Assembly: GCA_905221605.1 (NCBI GenBank) | Contig: CAJNDS010002258.1 | Location: 198,501 to 262,500, forward strand | DNA length: 64,000 nucleotides | Source of the DNA: Symbiodinium natans | Lineage: Eukaryota > Sar > Dinophyceae > Suessiales > Symbiodiniaceae | Direction of reading: 5' to 3' | Shown: one piece after another, positions 39,190-49,110 of the stretch | How the letters are laid out: every line of letters starts with the position of its first letter | Numbering within the stretch: position 1 is the first letter of the stretch | Translations under genes and position numbers: made by a program | The notes under the pieces: generated by a model | Database searches by the model: none | What the model was told of the DNA's origin: nothing | What the model saw: only the letters and a program-made list of their open reading frames with translations

Positions 39190-39312
39190 CACAGACGCAA
39201 GATGCAGCACAGATGCTGCCTTCCAGGACTTGAAGGATCAAGATGTGTGGGATCTGAACCGCGCGCGGGAACTCTGGAAGCTCGGCCAGACACGACAATG
39301 TGAAGACATGTG
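39190..39312 (+). CDS. Exon-like segment: FQDLKDQDVWDLNRARELW
   Basis: Frame CSTDAAFQDLKDQDVWDLN then RARELWKLGQTRQCEDM, stopping at 39,313. Immediately downstream is an imperfect CAACTCAAG triplication (39,325-39,352). Confidence 0.35.
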
Positions 39313-39439
39313 AGGTGTTCAGCGAGCAACTCAAGCAACTCAAGCAACTCAAGCAGCTGGCCTGAAGCAAAGGAGTCGGATGAATGAGAAAGCTGTGAAG
39401 GTGGCTGGCGGCAAAGGCTCGGCGATCGAGATTCTTCAG

Positions 39440-39618
39440 GCGCGGGCAACTAGAAGCGGAGGTGCTTACATTCAAAGCTTGTGTGCTCGCTGCCCATCCT
39501 CACGCCTCACTCGAGGCGATGGTGGTGGTCCAGGAAGGGAGTGCAGAGCTGCAGCGAGCCTTGAAGAAAATCGGTCTTCGCACAGATTCAACGATCACAC
39601 GCCTCAGCAGTTTCAGCG
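39440..39618 (+). CDS. Exon-like segment: QLEAEVLTFKACVLAAHPH
   Basis: Acceptor gattcttcag|G, donor AGCG|gtgaga. Frame RGQLEAEVLTFKACVLAAH, SLEAMVVVQEGSAELQRAL, then KKIGLRTDSTITRLSSFSG. Helical and well bounded; one of the best segments in the series, but unassigned. Confidence 0.55.
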
Positions 39619-39768
39619 GTGAGAACTAGACTTCCGCCATCGTGAAGTTGAAGCTAGCGCGGGGCTGCTGCGAGCACAAGGAATGTTGCACATCAGGACG
39701 GGCCGAACTGGCAAAGAAGGCGTGATCTACAAAGGGAGCACAGCCCACCTTGTTGATCAGCGACAGCA

Positions 39769-40050
39769 TTGTTGGAAGTCCCCTTTGTGGTGACGCAGGC
39801 CACAGCCACAATGAACACGGCCCTCGAGTTTCTGACTCGAAACTTCAATGCCGGCATTGTGATTGACTTCGAGAACCCTTCGCCCGATGACCCCCGTCCC
39901 GAAATCTCCAGCTCAGCTCGAAGAAGTTTCGCTGAGTGCTTTTGCAAGGCTGCTTGGAGTGTCTTTTCCGTTCTGAAACATGACGCTGAGGATGAAGCAA
40001 TGGTGACTCAGTTGCATCAGGAATTAATGTGCTGGGTCTTGAACTTCTGA
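39769..40050 (+). CDS. Open frame: VTQATATMNTALEFLTRNF
   Basis: Frame reads VPFVVTQATATMNTALEFL, NAGIVIDFENPSPDDPRPE, then SSARRSFAECFCKAAWSVF to a stop at 40,048-40,050. Protein-like at least to about 39,960. Boundaries unknown. Confidence 0.35.
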   Translation: MLEVPFVVTQATATMNTALEFLTRNFNAGIVIDFENPSPDDPRPEISSSARRSFAECFCKAAWSVFSVLKHDAEDEAMVTQLHQELMCWVLNF

Positions 40051-40107
40051 CCATTTACAAGTTGTCGACATCATGCATCCATGTGGTTCAGAAGAGGAAG
40101 AAGTGAT

Positions 40108-40345
40108 GTTCGCAGGTGGAGTACGCAAGACGCCTGCGGAACAAACTCTTATCGGAAACTGACATGGACGATATGGACGAAGCACCAGATGCTGAGGCTC
40201 GCTGCTCTGTAAGAAGAGTGCGGGTATACAGGCCATGAATCGAGATGACAAGCTGTTCGTCCAGGAGTTGGAGGAGGAATGCCAAGAGCTTGAACGCATC
40301 CTAGGGGAGCAGGAGAAAGACATTGAATCTCTGCAGCATGAGCTT
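40108..40345 (+). CDS. Coiled-coil exon-like segments (RRLRNKLLSET; VQELEEECQELERIL)
   Basis: One frame after gttcgcag at about 40,115 reads VEYARRLRNKLLSETDMDDM then DEAPDAEARC. Another, from 40,235, reads RDDKLFVQELEEECQELERI then LGEQEKDIESLQHELRIL. These are probably two neighbouring exons of a coiled-coil protein. Confidence 0.45.
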
Positions 40346-40849
40346 CGAATACTCATATGTCGCCCCTACCAGATCTCTAGAACATTCTGTGGGTTTCAGA
40401 GCCAAGGAAGCGTTTCAGAAGCAGCGCGAAGAGAAGGAAAAGTCGCAGGAGGAGCCTTCCTTGCATTCCCTGGCATGTTTGAGGCACTGTGTTTTGTGCA
40501 GCAAGGCCCCTCAAGGTCCGGGGGACACTTCAGGATGTACAGAGACCGAATGGCTGCATGCAGAAGCAGCCCCGCAGCAAGTGGCATCACTGTCACCCAC
40601 TTGCCCAAGTGAAAGCGAACTCCATGGGGTACCGGGTATTTATGCAAGGCTGCAAGGCCAGAGTAGGTGTCGATCGAGGGCCCCAGCGGCCTTGGCATTT
40701 CAAAGCTTGACAGCTGGAAAAACCCCCGACCAAAAGATAAGAGGGGTGATTTCTCGGAGAGATTCTGCGGCCCTTGCATGGCTGTGGTTTTGTGCGACTG
40801 CGGTTCGTGGGAAATCTCGCCATGTCACCGGTTCCCTTTTGTGATCTTC

Positions 40850-40990
40850 GCGGTGCGGGGCAGGAAGAACACAATGCTAAGCTCGAACAGCTCCTGGATG
40901 ACCAAGCTGACCCAGACGCGGACCCTGCAGAAGAACGCGGAACGGCACCTTGGACATGGGCTCTGCATGTTGCCCGCGCAAACTGTTCAA
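40850..40990 (+). CDS. Exon-like segment: QEEHNAKLEQLLDDQADP
   Basis: Frame GAGQEEHNAKLEQLLDDQA then DPDADPAEERGTAPWTWAL. Charged and helical at first. Boundaries not established. Confidence 0.35.
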
Positions 40991-41430
40991 AAGCGTCGTC
41001 AAATGAAATTATATATGTAAGCGACGCGGGGCATTGCGCGAGGCCTCAAAACAAAGCAAGTCTGCTGTCCTGGACGCGCGATTGGAGGAGAGATGGCCTT
41101 GCTGCCTTTTGCTGTGCTGCAGTTTGTCTCGTCTTTTTGTTTTGTTTTTTGTTTTGTTTTTTGTTGTTGTAGGTTGCTGATGCAATCATGGGCAGGGACT
41201 TCAGATCCAGGGGGCGCAGCCGAAAGCAAGTGCCGCACAGAGGATGAAGATGGCAGCCAGGCCTGAGTCGGCCTGAGTGCCCAGTGCTCCGCAAATCATT
41301 TCGTGAGAGATACATCCTGGTTGCACCTGCTTGCAGTGTAAGTGGCACACCGTTTAATTATTAGGCGAAGGGGTTGAAAAGAGTCCTCTTGGAACTTGAA
41401 ATCGTCGTATGCCGATCGTAGCGAGGATGT

Positions 41431-41631
41431 GTGTCATGCATTGCAAAGCTGTGTGATGGCCCAATCCTGCCACGAGTTGGAAGGACAGCAGCTGCCATCT
41501 CTGCGATAAACAAGGATGCGCCTGCTGCCGGAGCTCCCCGCAACTTACACTCCGTGGAGGATTTCAAAGACGATCCCAAGGCAAGGTTGGCGAAGCTCGA
41601 GGGGATGACTTTGCGCGGACTGCTGTGCTGA
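41431..41631 (+). CDS. Exon-like segment: LHSVEDFKDDPKARLAKLE
   Basis: Frame IAKLCDGPILPRVGRTAAA, then APRNLHSVEDFKDDPKARL and AKLEGMTLRGLLC to a stop. Protein-like; no domain recognised. Confidence 0.35.
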   Translation: MSCIAKLCDGPILPRVGRTAAAISAINKDAPAAGAPRNLHSVEDFKDDPKARLAKLEGMTLRGLLC

Positions 41632-41759
41632 GGTCAGGATGCTACGTGAGCACATTGCCACCAAGGACGGTTGCATTGAAGACTCTGTCTGATGGACGAG
41701 CTGGGGAGCAATTAATCTGTGGGTGAATTTGTAGGCCTGAGATAGTGAGGATGGCCAAA

Positions 41760-41989
41760 TCGACCAAGCTCGGAAGCTGTTGAAGCGGATGCGCTTTGAG
41801 AGACGACTTCTTCATTACTGCCGGAAGAAGGCACAATTCAGTACATTTCATGGTGGCCCCATGGGCCAAAGTAGAGAAGCAGAGAGAGAACCCAGACTTG
41901 AAGCTGAGAGCACCTGGGCCGAGGCGAAATCCGGATTTGATGACATTGTCCAGGAGATACTCGGTGTGATTCAGGAACAGCATGTATGA
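41760..41989 (+). CDS. Exon-like segment: KLLKRMRFERRLLHYCRKK
   Basis: Frame QARKLLKRMRFERRLLHYC, then QSREAEREPRLEAESTWAE and FDDIVQEILGVIQEQHV to a stop. Basic then acidic. Likely coding, unassigned. Confidence 0.35.
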
Positions 41990-42179
41990 TCCCGCAGCCA
42001 CAGGCAGGTGTGAATGCGCAGCTTGCAAAATGTGGTTCTCCAGTTGACGATTGATATCGCCGAGGTTCGAGCCGCCTGCTTTCGATGATGTTCCCTCTGC
42101 GGATGAGGCTTCCCAAGAATCCGCCAGTGAGGACGGTATCGTTTGCAGCATTTTGGCTTCTTGACCAACTTTGCGGAGT

Positions 42180-42540
42180 TGCGAAATCGAGATACTCGTG
42201 GTCGCAGGAGGAGCTCCCGCCGCCTGAAAAGGAGCCGCCGCCGTCAGAGCCGGAGAAGCCTCAGAAGCCGGAAACAGAGAAGCTTGAGAAGCTTGAGCCG
42301 AGCCAAAAAGAGCAGCCAGAGCCCCTCGGCCAAATTCAGAGCTTCTTCCGATGTATTGCGGGGTTTCTTGCCTTTCACGCGCGGATGCCTCGCGGCAGAT
42401 GCCAGGGCGGATGGGCACAAGGAGGCTGCAAAGCCAGAGGCTGCAAAGCCGGAGGCTGCGAAGCCAGAGGCTGCAAAACCAGAGCACCTCGGCGCTGTCG
42501 AGTCGAGAGCCTCAGAGAGATGAGAGAGAGCCCGGCTCTG
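42180..42540 (+). CDS. Low-complexity P/E/K-rich segment with AAKPE repeats
   Basis: One frame reads ELPPPEKEPPPSEPEKPQK then ETEKLEKLEPSQKEQPEP. Another frame, at about 42,420-42,490, reads EAAKPEAAKPEAAKPEAAKP. The switch of frame suggests a small intron near 42,340-42,410, or non-coding repeat expansion. Confidence 0.35.
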
Positions 42541-43008
42541 CAGAGGACCCCGGCGGCCAACAGCGCGAGGGCCCCTGGCCAGGGGGTCCCGTCGGCACCA
42601 TCGGGCCCAGCCTTGGTGAGCAAGATCATGGACCTAAGTGCCAAGAGCAACGAGGCACTGCACGACGGTTGGTGCTTTGGTCGTGTTGCCGTTGTTACGT
42701 TCCCCCAGAGTCCAGGGTTGCTGTGATGGCAGGGTCTGGAGATCGAAGGTCAGCTGAAGAAAGAGGCAGGTGCCTATGCCAGTCAGTGGCAAAGAAAGGT
42801 TCGTGGGCTGGTGTGTGGGTGCATGCGCGGATTCTCTCAGGTCGAAGACTTGTGGCCTGGATTTCATATCGGATGGCCTTGCGGGTTCGCTTGGAGTTGT
42901 GAAGCCGCCTTCCCATTCCCCTGAGGCAAGTAGCCTTGGCTGACAACTCCAACAGCCTGCGGGAGGACAAAGTTTCAAAGGGAGCCTAGGCCCACTCTTG
43001 CCAATTCT

Positions 43009-43491
43009 TTGCAGGCAAAGCCAGGGCTGTGCATCGTGCTTCCCTTGCCCCAACCGCCTAAATGCAAGGAGAAAGTGCGCCAGAAGACGTTGCGCAAGGT
43101 GGGGGTCGCTGCAGTGCCCCGGGAAAGCTGGAACAACCCCAATGTAGAGAAGCCACAGCCATTGCGTCGCTTGGTTTGTGTGAATGGGTATGTCGCCAGA
43201 GAACTTTGTCGCGGATGCTTGCTCAGTCCATCAAAGACCTCCGCAAAGAGTTCCACCAGCTGTCTTCAAGTGCAACTCGGCAAAAGAACCTGTAGCTGCA
43301 CACTTTTTTTATCTGAGCACGTGCGCCGTCACCAAGGACCAAGATGCTCCCAAAACGTTGGAAGGCCAGACCCCTTGGAGGAGAAAAGCTTGAGTCTGCC
43401 CTTGGAGTCTGCCCTCGAAGGTCTGCAGGAGCAGATCAAGTTCGAGGAGAAGGTGTATCGTGACCTTCAAAGTCAGCACAACCCTCGGTGA
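43009..43491 (+). CDS. Exon-like segments with IKDLRKEFHQL and LQEQIKFEEKVYRDLQ
   Basis: Two overlapping frames look coding. One at 43,210-43,295 reads LAQSIKDLRKEFHQLSSSA; the other, at 43,380-43,490, reads SALEGLQEQIKFEEKVYRDL. Possibly two exons with an intron between. Confidence 0.35.
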   Translation: MQAKPGLCIVLPLPQPPKCKEKVRQKTLRKVGVAAVPRESWNNPNVEKPQPLRRLVCVNGYVARELCRGCLLSPSKTSAKSSTSCLQVQLGKRTCSCTLFLSEHVRRHQGPRCSQNVGRPDPLEEKSLSLPLESALEGLQEQIKFEEKVYRDLQSQHNPR

Positions 43492-43766
43492 GCAAGGCCT
43501 TTCTGACGCACTTTCTGATGGGCAGTGCCTGCTGTGGTACATGAGGATAGATGAGCTCAAGGCCCAGGTTGGGCCTGAATCCCGGTTCCAATCATCAGAT
43601 GTTCAGCTAACTTTGGCTATCTGAGAGTGTTAGGGCAACTACTCTTGTTCTCCTGAGGCAAAAGTCAATCAACACAGGTGAGCAGGAGCAGCAACATGGC
43701 TGCATGGCCTGCGCAACCGCAAGGGGTCACTCACCATGTTGCCTGTGAATCATACGTTGCCTAAGG

Positions 43767-44141
43767 CAGAGCCAGCCACCAACACTTGCACAGCCAGAGG
43801 ACACCGAGCTTTCGCGCCAGACAAGCCCTCGAGCAGAGTCGAGACCGCCCAGTGCAAGAGAGTCCAGACCATCCAGTGGTGGCCGAGACAGATCGACACC
43901 TTTGGGTGCAAGAGATGTGGAGTCGCCCACTGGGGTCGCCGCCGACCCACCGAGAGCATCAAGCGCGAGGGCCGAACCCACCAGATCTTTCAGTGAAAAG
44001 CCCGACCCACCGGCGAGGTCGCTCAGTGCACTAACCAGCCAAACCAACCTTCACGAGCCATCGAGGTCTCCCAGTGCTAGGTCTGGTCCATCACGACCTA
44101 CCAGCTCAAGGAGTGCCGGTCTTAGCGGGCGAGTTGCCTGA
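43767..44141 (+). CDS. Ser/Pro/Arg-rich exon-like segment
   Basis: After cctaag|G the frame reads PEDTELSRQTSPRAESRPPS, ARESRPSSGGRDRSTPLGA, DPPRASSARAEPTRSFSEK and SRSPSARSGPSRPTSSRSA. It ends at a stop at 44,139-44,141 or at a GC donor shortly before. The RSPSAR-type repeats resemble a disordered SR-like region. Confidence 0.45.
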   Translation, partial: QSQPPTLAQPEDTELSRQTSPRAESRPPSARESRPSSGGRDRSTPLGARDVESPTGVAADPPRASSARAEPTRSFSEKPDPPARSLSALTSQTNLHEPSRSPSARSGPSRPTSSRSAGLSGRVA

Positions 44142-44197
44142 AGTAGCCTGAGTGCCATCTACTTGAGATAGCTCTTCTGCAGGCATTCGTGGCAAAG

Positions 44198-44640
44198 GTG
44201 AGGAGGAAGAAGGGGATCTTCCATTGGCTTCGAGGGACGGCCGCATCCCACCGGAGGACCCCGGAGAAGCCGGCAAGGCGTTGGCCGGGCAATGTGCGAC
44301 TGTGGATGCTACAGCTGAGTTCGTGGCGCTGCACAGGCCCGCGCAACGCTGGACCAGCAGCGCGCGTCCGTGGAGTCTGGCGATGCGGAGCGTATCGCCT
44401 CGCAGCTCGCTCCGCAGAGCCGCCCACAGAGCGGCGCCTCGCAGAGGGCCCCGCGCAGCGCCCCAGGGGGCTCCGCGGAGAGCGGTCCGCGGCGCTCCAC
44501 GGAGAGCGCTCAGAGCCTCCCTCAGAGCGCTCCGGCCTCGAAGGCTTTGCTACCCCCAAGCGCCCCGAGCCCAGAGAAGCCTCGAGGCTTCTTGCACATT
44601 TGCATGCAGTGGCTCTCGTTTGGATGTCTGCATCGCTGAG
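44198..44640 (+). CDS. GC-rich exon-like segment: EEEEGDLPLASRDGRIPPE
   Basis: Frame after aaag|GT reads EEEEGDLPLASRDGRIPPE, DPGEAGKALAGQCATVDAT, then AEFVALHRPAQRW. Farther on, all three frames are open because of GAGCGC-type repeats (SAPGGSAESGPRRSTESAQ in one). The true frame beyond 44,350 is unclear. Confidence 0.35.
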
Positions 44641-47053
44641 GCACCCGAGGAAGGCGGGTTTGCTGCATGAGCTTAGGAGTCAGAGGGTCCGAGCTCCAAG
44701 TCTTGCTTTGCGATGGGCGCAGGCGTGTCAGCACAGGAGGAGGCGCGTGGCAGCTTATTCGATCTTGTGCTGGTTTCAAAACCGTGGAGTGTCACAAGAC
44801 GGCCGACCAGGCCACCACTTCGGTGGCGGAACTCGTCAAAGTTCAAGCTCGGACGGAGGCATCCAACAACCCACAAAGTCTCAACTTGCACAAAGTTCGT
44901 GGGCAAACGTCGTGCATCTCCTTGTGCAGGCGATGCGGGAGGAAATTCACGACATAGCCATGCCCCCATTTTGCAGAAGGGATGCCGTCCGAACTGCGAG
45001 GGCATTAAAAGGGAAAAGAAAGTTGTATCGCTCGTGCATCTTGCTTGCAGTTGACACCTTGCAAGTTGATTGTGTTTTTCGGATGTTTTCGGTCACCAGC
45101 GAATCATCGTGGCGGGCAGAGCGTTGGTGGGACTTGGGTTCGTGTGAGTAGCTAACCTTGCTGAAGGGAGATACATTCCGGGACACACCTATGGTTGCAA
45201 GGATGTGGCGGCTGCCCTTCCCACTCGTTTTTTGGTGTAGCGGCAAGTGTTTTCTTGGCAGTGTTTTCTTGTCCATTGTGCAGGTTTGCCATTAAGTCGG
45301 AAAACAGCAGAGCGTGCTCAACCCACGAAGAACCAGATTTCACGCCTTTTCTGTAAGACCGCAGGGTGCTCACTGCTGAGGATGCGAAGCTGAAAAAGCT
45401 GAAGGTCCTCCTGAAGAGCAAAGGCTTGCGCCCACTCACTGTTCTCGCATGTTCTGATCAATGTAACCCCACAGTCGGGAGACAATCTCACGCACGCCCA
45501 TTTTCTCCCCGAAGGCGAGGTTGACATCGTCAGCGCGGCTAGACGCTTAGTCCTGCAAGGCAGGCGGCGCCAACCTTATCTGAGGACCGTGCGTCCAAGA
45601 TGCCGGAATCGAGGTCCGCGAGATCTTAGGCTTGGTGCACGAAGAGGAGGTCAAGGCGCCACCTGCGTAGCTTGGTGCACCCAGTGGGTCAGGGCACAAG
45701 AAGCTGACACGAGAACTTCAGTGGCCTCCTTCAGACTCTAGCACCCGAGGTTCCATCAGTTCAAGCGGGAGCTGAAGGACCAGCAAGACAAGATTCGAAC
45801 ACTCCGCAAGAAATGGTGGCCACGCATAGTTTGTATTGGCTTCTGCTTTTGGTTTCATGCGCCACAGTTTCCAGCACTCACGACAGCAGAGTGTGGCATT
45901 GTGAGGTGGGATGACCATCGGGACTTTGATGGCTTGGTGGAGAAGGCGCGCGCGTGGCTGTGCGGTCGTGTGGCCGCGCAGCGTGCAAAACTTGCTGTTG
46001 GCTCTTGTTGGTGCATCGGCCACGGTTTCTGCCAGGTTCGAAATCAGATGGGCGGAAACAGATTAATCTTCGCAGGGCCAGACAGCCGCTGGTCTGACAT
46101 GGTATTTTTTGCTCGGATGAGTATCTGGCGAAATGTTCGACTGCATGACTTCTTCGTTTGCTTCCCTTTGTCCTTGAGGCACGGAGCCTGACCTTACAGT
46201 GCAAGGACGTCATGGTTTCATTCTCCTGTGCCTTGCATGCTTGGCATTCCGCCGTGGCTTTGCGGCCCAGTTTGGAAGACGTCAGGAGCGGAGCATGCAT
46301 CTGCTCCTGTCCGGGCCAACGTTGGAGAGTCCCCGCTGCCCGACTTGCACCAGGCGCAGGCTGACACCGGTGTGCTCCTGACTGCTTGAGATCCTTTCCT
46401 GTCGAACTGGCATCCTGCAGCTGGCCTGCCATCAGGCGAGCCATGGCTTCCGAGGATCCGCGAATGCACCGGCCATCAGGCCAGACCCACTTCAAGCTGA
46501 AGCAGGACTGCATACAGATCATACAGTAGCTGTGGCTGGGCAGGCCCCCGTCCAAAGAGACAAGCAATGCTGCTCCCCAGCAGGGCGGACACCGAAGGCA
46601 CGGAGTAAGTTGTTGCAATCTGTTACACCGACACTACTGTTGCACTACACATGTTACCCACCGAGTCGCCGTTGGTTTTGAGTTTTTTTTTGTTCTGCCC
46701 GAGTGTTGCGAATCATTGTTGCATCCGTGTGTTGTTGCAAGCAGAGGGTTGCTGCATGCTGCCGCTTCAGCCTGGCTCGACTTTCGGAGGGGCTTAGGTT
46801 TTTTTCTTACATCAGGCCATTCGTAATGTCCTGCCTCGGGATGGTTTAACCAGAGAACTGAAGCAGCGAAGGGCCTCCTCCTTAGCACCAGATTGCTGCC
46901 CAGCATGTTGCCCACTGGAGTCTGGCCCTGTTGGGCTGCACTTTGCTGCGCGGATATGTTTGGGCTCAGGCCTGCCCGCCCTGTGGTGCATGCTGAAAGT
47001 TTTCTATGTCCTGGTGTTCTGCCAAAAGTTCGTGATTTGTAGAGCTGCCCGCG
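44641..47053. other. 2.4 kb without a secure + strand gene
   Basis: Only short + strand frames. One longer minus-strand frame is listed separately. Confidence 0.35.
45878..46618 (-). CDS. Minus-strand open frame with Cys pairs, doubtful
   Basis: 246 codons: LRCPPCWGAALLVSLDGGL, PSHSYCMICMQSCFSLKWV, WPDGRCIRGSSEAMARLMA. The Cys spacing near its start hints at a small metal-binding motif. It is antisense to the local gene direction and has no recognised family. Confidence 0.2.
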   Translation of the reverse strand: MQQLTPCLRCPPCWGAALLVSLDGGLPSHSYCMICMQSCFSLKWVWPDGRCIRGSSEAMARLMAGQLQDASSTGKDLKQSGAHRCQPAPGASRAAGTLQRWPGQEQMHAPLLTSSKLGRKATAECQACKAQENETMTSLHCKVRLRASRTKGSKRRSHAVEHFARYSSEQKIPCQTSGCLALRRLICFRPSDFEPGRNRGRCTNKSQQQVLHAARPHDRTATRAPSPPSHQSPDGHPTSQCHTLLS

Positions 47054-47293
47054 ATGAACAGGAGGCCAGACTTGATTTTGGCCCGCTTTTTTGGCCATAT
47101 CCTGCAGTCACTGGAAGACTGTAAGCAAGCCCTGCAGGCACAGACAATCAGCGTGGCGGAGTTGCACACAAGTTCCAGGCAAAAGCAGCACGAACTGGGT
47201 GAACAAGCGCGTCGGGGAGAAGAGTTCGGCTTGGACCGCCCGGACGCTATGGATGCTGCGGGCGCTACGGGACTCGAACAAGGCTCAGTCCAA
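47054..47293 (+). CDS. Coiled-coil exon: LQSLEDCKQALQAQTISVA
   Basis: Frame ILQSLEDCKQALQAQTISV, ELHTSSRQKQHELGEQARR, then GATGLEQGSVQ. Donor CCAA|gtaagg at 47,294 in phase 0. The next exon starts in phase 0 at 47,444, so the pair is internally consistent. The 5' boundary is unknown. Confidence 0.55.
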
Positions 47294-47443
47294 GTAAGGT
47301 CCTTCTCCCGTCCCGCTCGCCGCCTGGAGAAGGCGCATCTTGCATCCTGCTCCTCTTTCATTCCTTCCTTGGGCCCCCTAGATCCCCTTACACAAAATAG
47401 CACATTCCATCATGTTCCCTAATCTTGCACATGTGGCACCCAG

Positions 47444-47499
47444 TTGGAGCAGCGTGAGCATGTTCGCCTGGAGCAGCAATTGACAGCGCTGCTTGCCCT
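47444..47499 (+). CDS. Coiled-coil exon: LEQREHVRLEQQLTALLAL
   Basis: Acceptor gcacccag|TTG. Frame LEQREHVRLEQQLTALLA. Ending at 47,499 with a GA donor (CCCT|gataag) joins it in phase 2 to G at 47,768, giving LLALHIEAAEAREAL. With an ordinary GT donor the frame would not match. Confidence 0.5.
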
Positions 47500-47576
47500 G
47501 ATAAGTGCCTGATACGAGGTGAGAGCCTGTGTGGCATGTGGGGCCCATGTGCGCTGTGTTGTGTGGCACCAGTTTA

Positions 47577-47626
47577 ACTCGCTCTCTCTCTCTCTCTCTC
47601 TCTATTCTTCTCTCTCTTTCTCTTTC

Positions 47627-47657
<31 letters not shown>

Positions 47658-47690
47658 CTTTCTCTCTCTTTCTCTCTCTTTCTCTCTCTT

Positions 47691-47734
<44 letters not shown>

Positions 47735-47762
47735 TTTCTCTTTCTCTCTCTTTCTCTCTCTC
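47577..47762. repeat. Pyrimidine microsatellite, TCTCTC/CTTTCTC
   Basis: About 185 bases almost purely of C and T on the + strand, built of TCTCTC and CTTTCTCTCT units. It lies in the presumed intron 47,500-47,767 and ends just before the acceptor tctcacaag. Confidence 0.95.
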
Positions 47763-47767
47763 ACAAG

Positions 47768-47876
47768 GCACATCGAAGCCGCAGAAGCTCGCGAGGCCTT
47801 GCGGGGGCGACTTTTCTATTCTGCGGCTCGACGAAGGAAGCAGGAATCTAAGGCTCCGATGTCCAATTTTGCAAAG
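47768..47876 (+). CDS. Exon: HIEAAEAREALRGRLFYSA
   Basis: Acceptor cacaag|G; frame HIEAAEAREALRGRLFYSA then ARRRKQESKAPMSNFAK; donor AAAG|gtaagc at 47,877 in phase 0. Helical and basic. Same presumed gene as 47,054-47,499. Confidence 0.55.
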
Positions 47877-47994
47877 GTAAGCCCAAACGACAAGCGAAGG
47901 ATCATCTCCTCTGGAGTGACTAGCAGCTAGCATTTGAGGGCAGCGACATTCAGCGATTTGTTTCGTGGTGATGCGCAAACTTTTGGTCGAAAGC

Positions 47995-48172
47995 TATGTT
48001 GGCTCAGGCTTTCGCCGCTGATCCGGACACCAAGAAGACGGAACCGCCAGCCGACAACACCACCTCGAAAGACCAGGAGGCATCCCAATCATCCCAAGAT
48101 GCTTTCAAGAAGGCCGGCGAGGATTCCGAGAAGGTGAAGGAAGACGACTCCTTGCTCAATGGCATGTGGACA
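47995..48172 (+). CDS. Exon-like segment: MLAQAFAADPDTKKTEPPA
   Basis: Frame MLAQAFAADPDTKKTEPPA, DNTTSKDQEASQSSQDAFK, then KAGEDSEKVKEDDSLLNGM. Hydrophilic, probably disordered. A GT donor lies at about 48,173 (GGACA|gtaggg). Confidence 0.5.
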
Positions 48173-48224
48173 GTAGGGATACGGCACCGTCATTTTTGTG
48201 TCTTTTATGCTTAAGCCACCGGAG

Positions 48225-48397
48225 ACTGAGGTCGCCAAGCTTGAATCCGCTACGCATGACGCACAAGAGAAGTCCAAGTCTGTGGATAAAGACTTTGCCA
48301 AGTATGCCGCTCGGACTGGCCAGCGAGACGTGATGAACTCCTGCTCCCAGCAGGCATCTCTCGCTTCCACAAGACATCTGCGTGTGGTCGGAAAGTA
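48225..48397 (+). CDS. Exon-like segment with VDKDFAKY motif, copy 1
   Basis: After caccggag| the frame reads TEVAKLESATHDAQEKSKS then VDKDFAKYAARTGQRDVM. The second half closely resembles the segment at 50,826-50,915, suggesting exon duplication. Confidence 0.5.
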
Positions 48398-49014
48398 GTG
48401 GCCCCAATCCTTTTCAACCGAGGATGACAAGATGAAAAAAATGGATGAGGTCTTGAAGAGGCTGTGGGTTGTAGGCAAGGTCAACATGGAATAAATGGAT
48501 GTGCCCTTCAGATCACAGCCGTGAAGGCTGGCGCAGAAGACCTTCCGCTGGCGGCAGGCCTCGCCCCCTGAACCAGTGGCCTTGTGGTAGGATGACTTCC
48601 ATGCAGGAAGTCATGCAGTTTTTCGCTGATGCAGAAGGCGACAAGTGCCCTGGCCGGTTCAGGTGCTGACTATGAGTGCTGCATATGGCTGAGGGCTTTC
48701 TCCTGGTATTTACATGCAAGGTATTCACCGCTCATGGCCGTCAAGCTGGCCACTCCGCAGAACATCTTTTTTTTGTGCCTGGGCAGAAAGATGAGCGATG
48801 TGGGGCACCGAGGACAGGTCCAGGGACGTGCGGAAGGACAGCGCGCAGAAGTCGGACGATGCGAATTCCACTCACTCTACATCGCAAGGTCCATCTTGAG
48901 GACCCATCCTTCGGCTGCTTGTCGCCTCCAATCTGCTGAGTTGAGATCGAAGCGCTGCGCCCTGTGTTGCTTCAAGGCTGCAGCCCTCCGCGGGCCCTCC
49001 ACCACAACCAGCTG

Positions 49015-49110
49015 CTGAGTGAAGCTGTGAAGACCAGTAAGTTTGCTGCGAAAGCGTTCAAAATCGACTTAGCAAGGTATGCCCAGGCTGCCCAGGTGCC
49101 CTCCAATCTC
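49015..49110 (+). CDS. Exon-like segment: AVKTSKFAAKAFKIDLARY
   Basis: Frame SEAVKTSKFAAKAFKIDLA then RYAQAAQVPS. K..FKIDLARYAQ loosely echoes VDKDFAKYAAR, so it may be a third member of the same repeated module. Confidence 0.3.

Noticed and set aside
47519-47978. Frames of poly Ser/Leu (+) and poly Arg/Glu (-) over the CT-rich tract
   Set aside because: Pure microsatellite translation.
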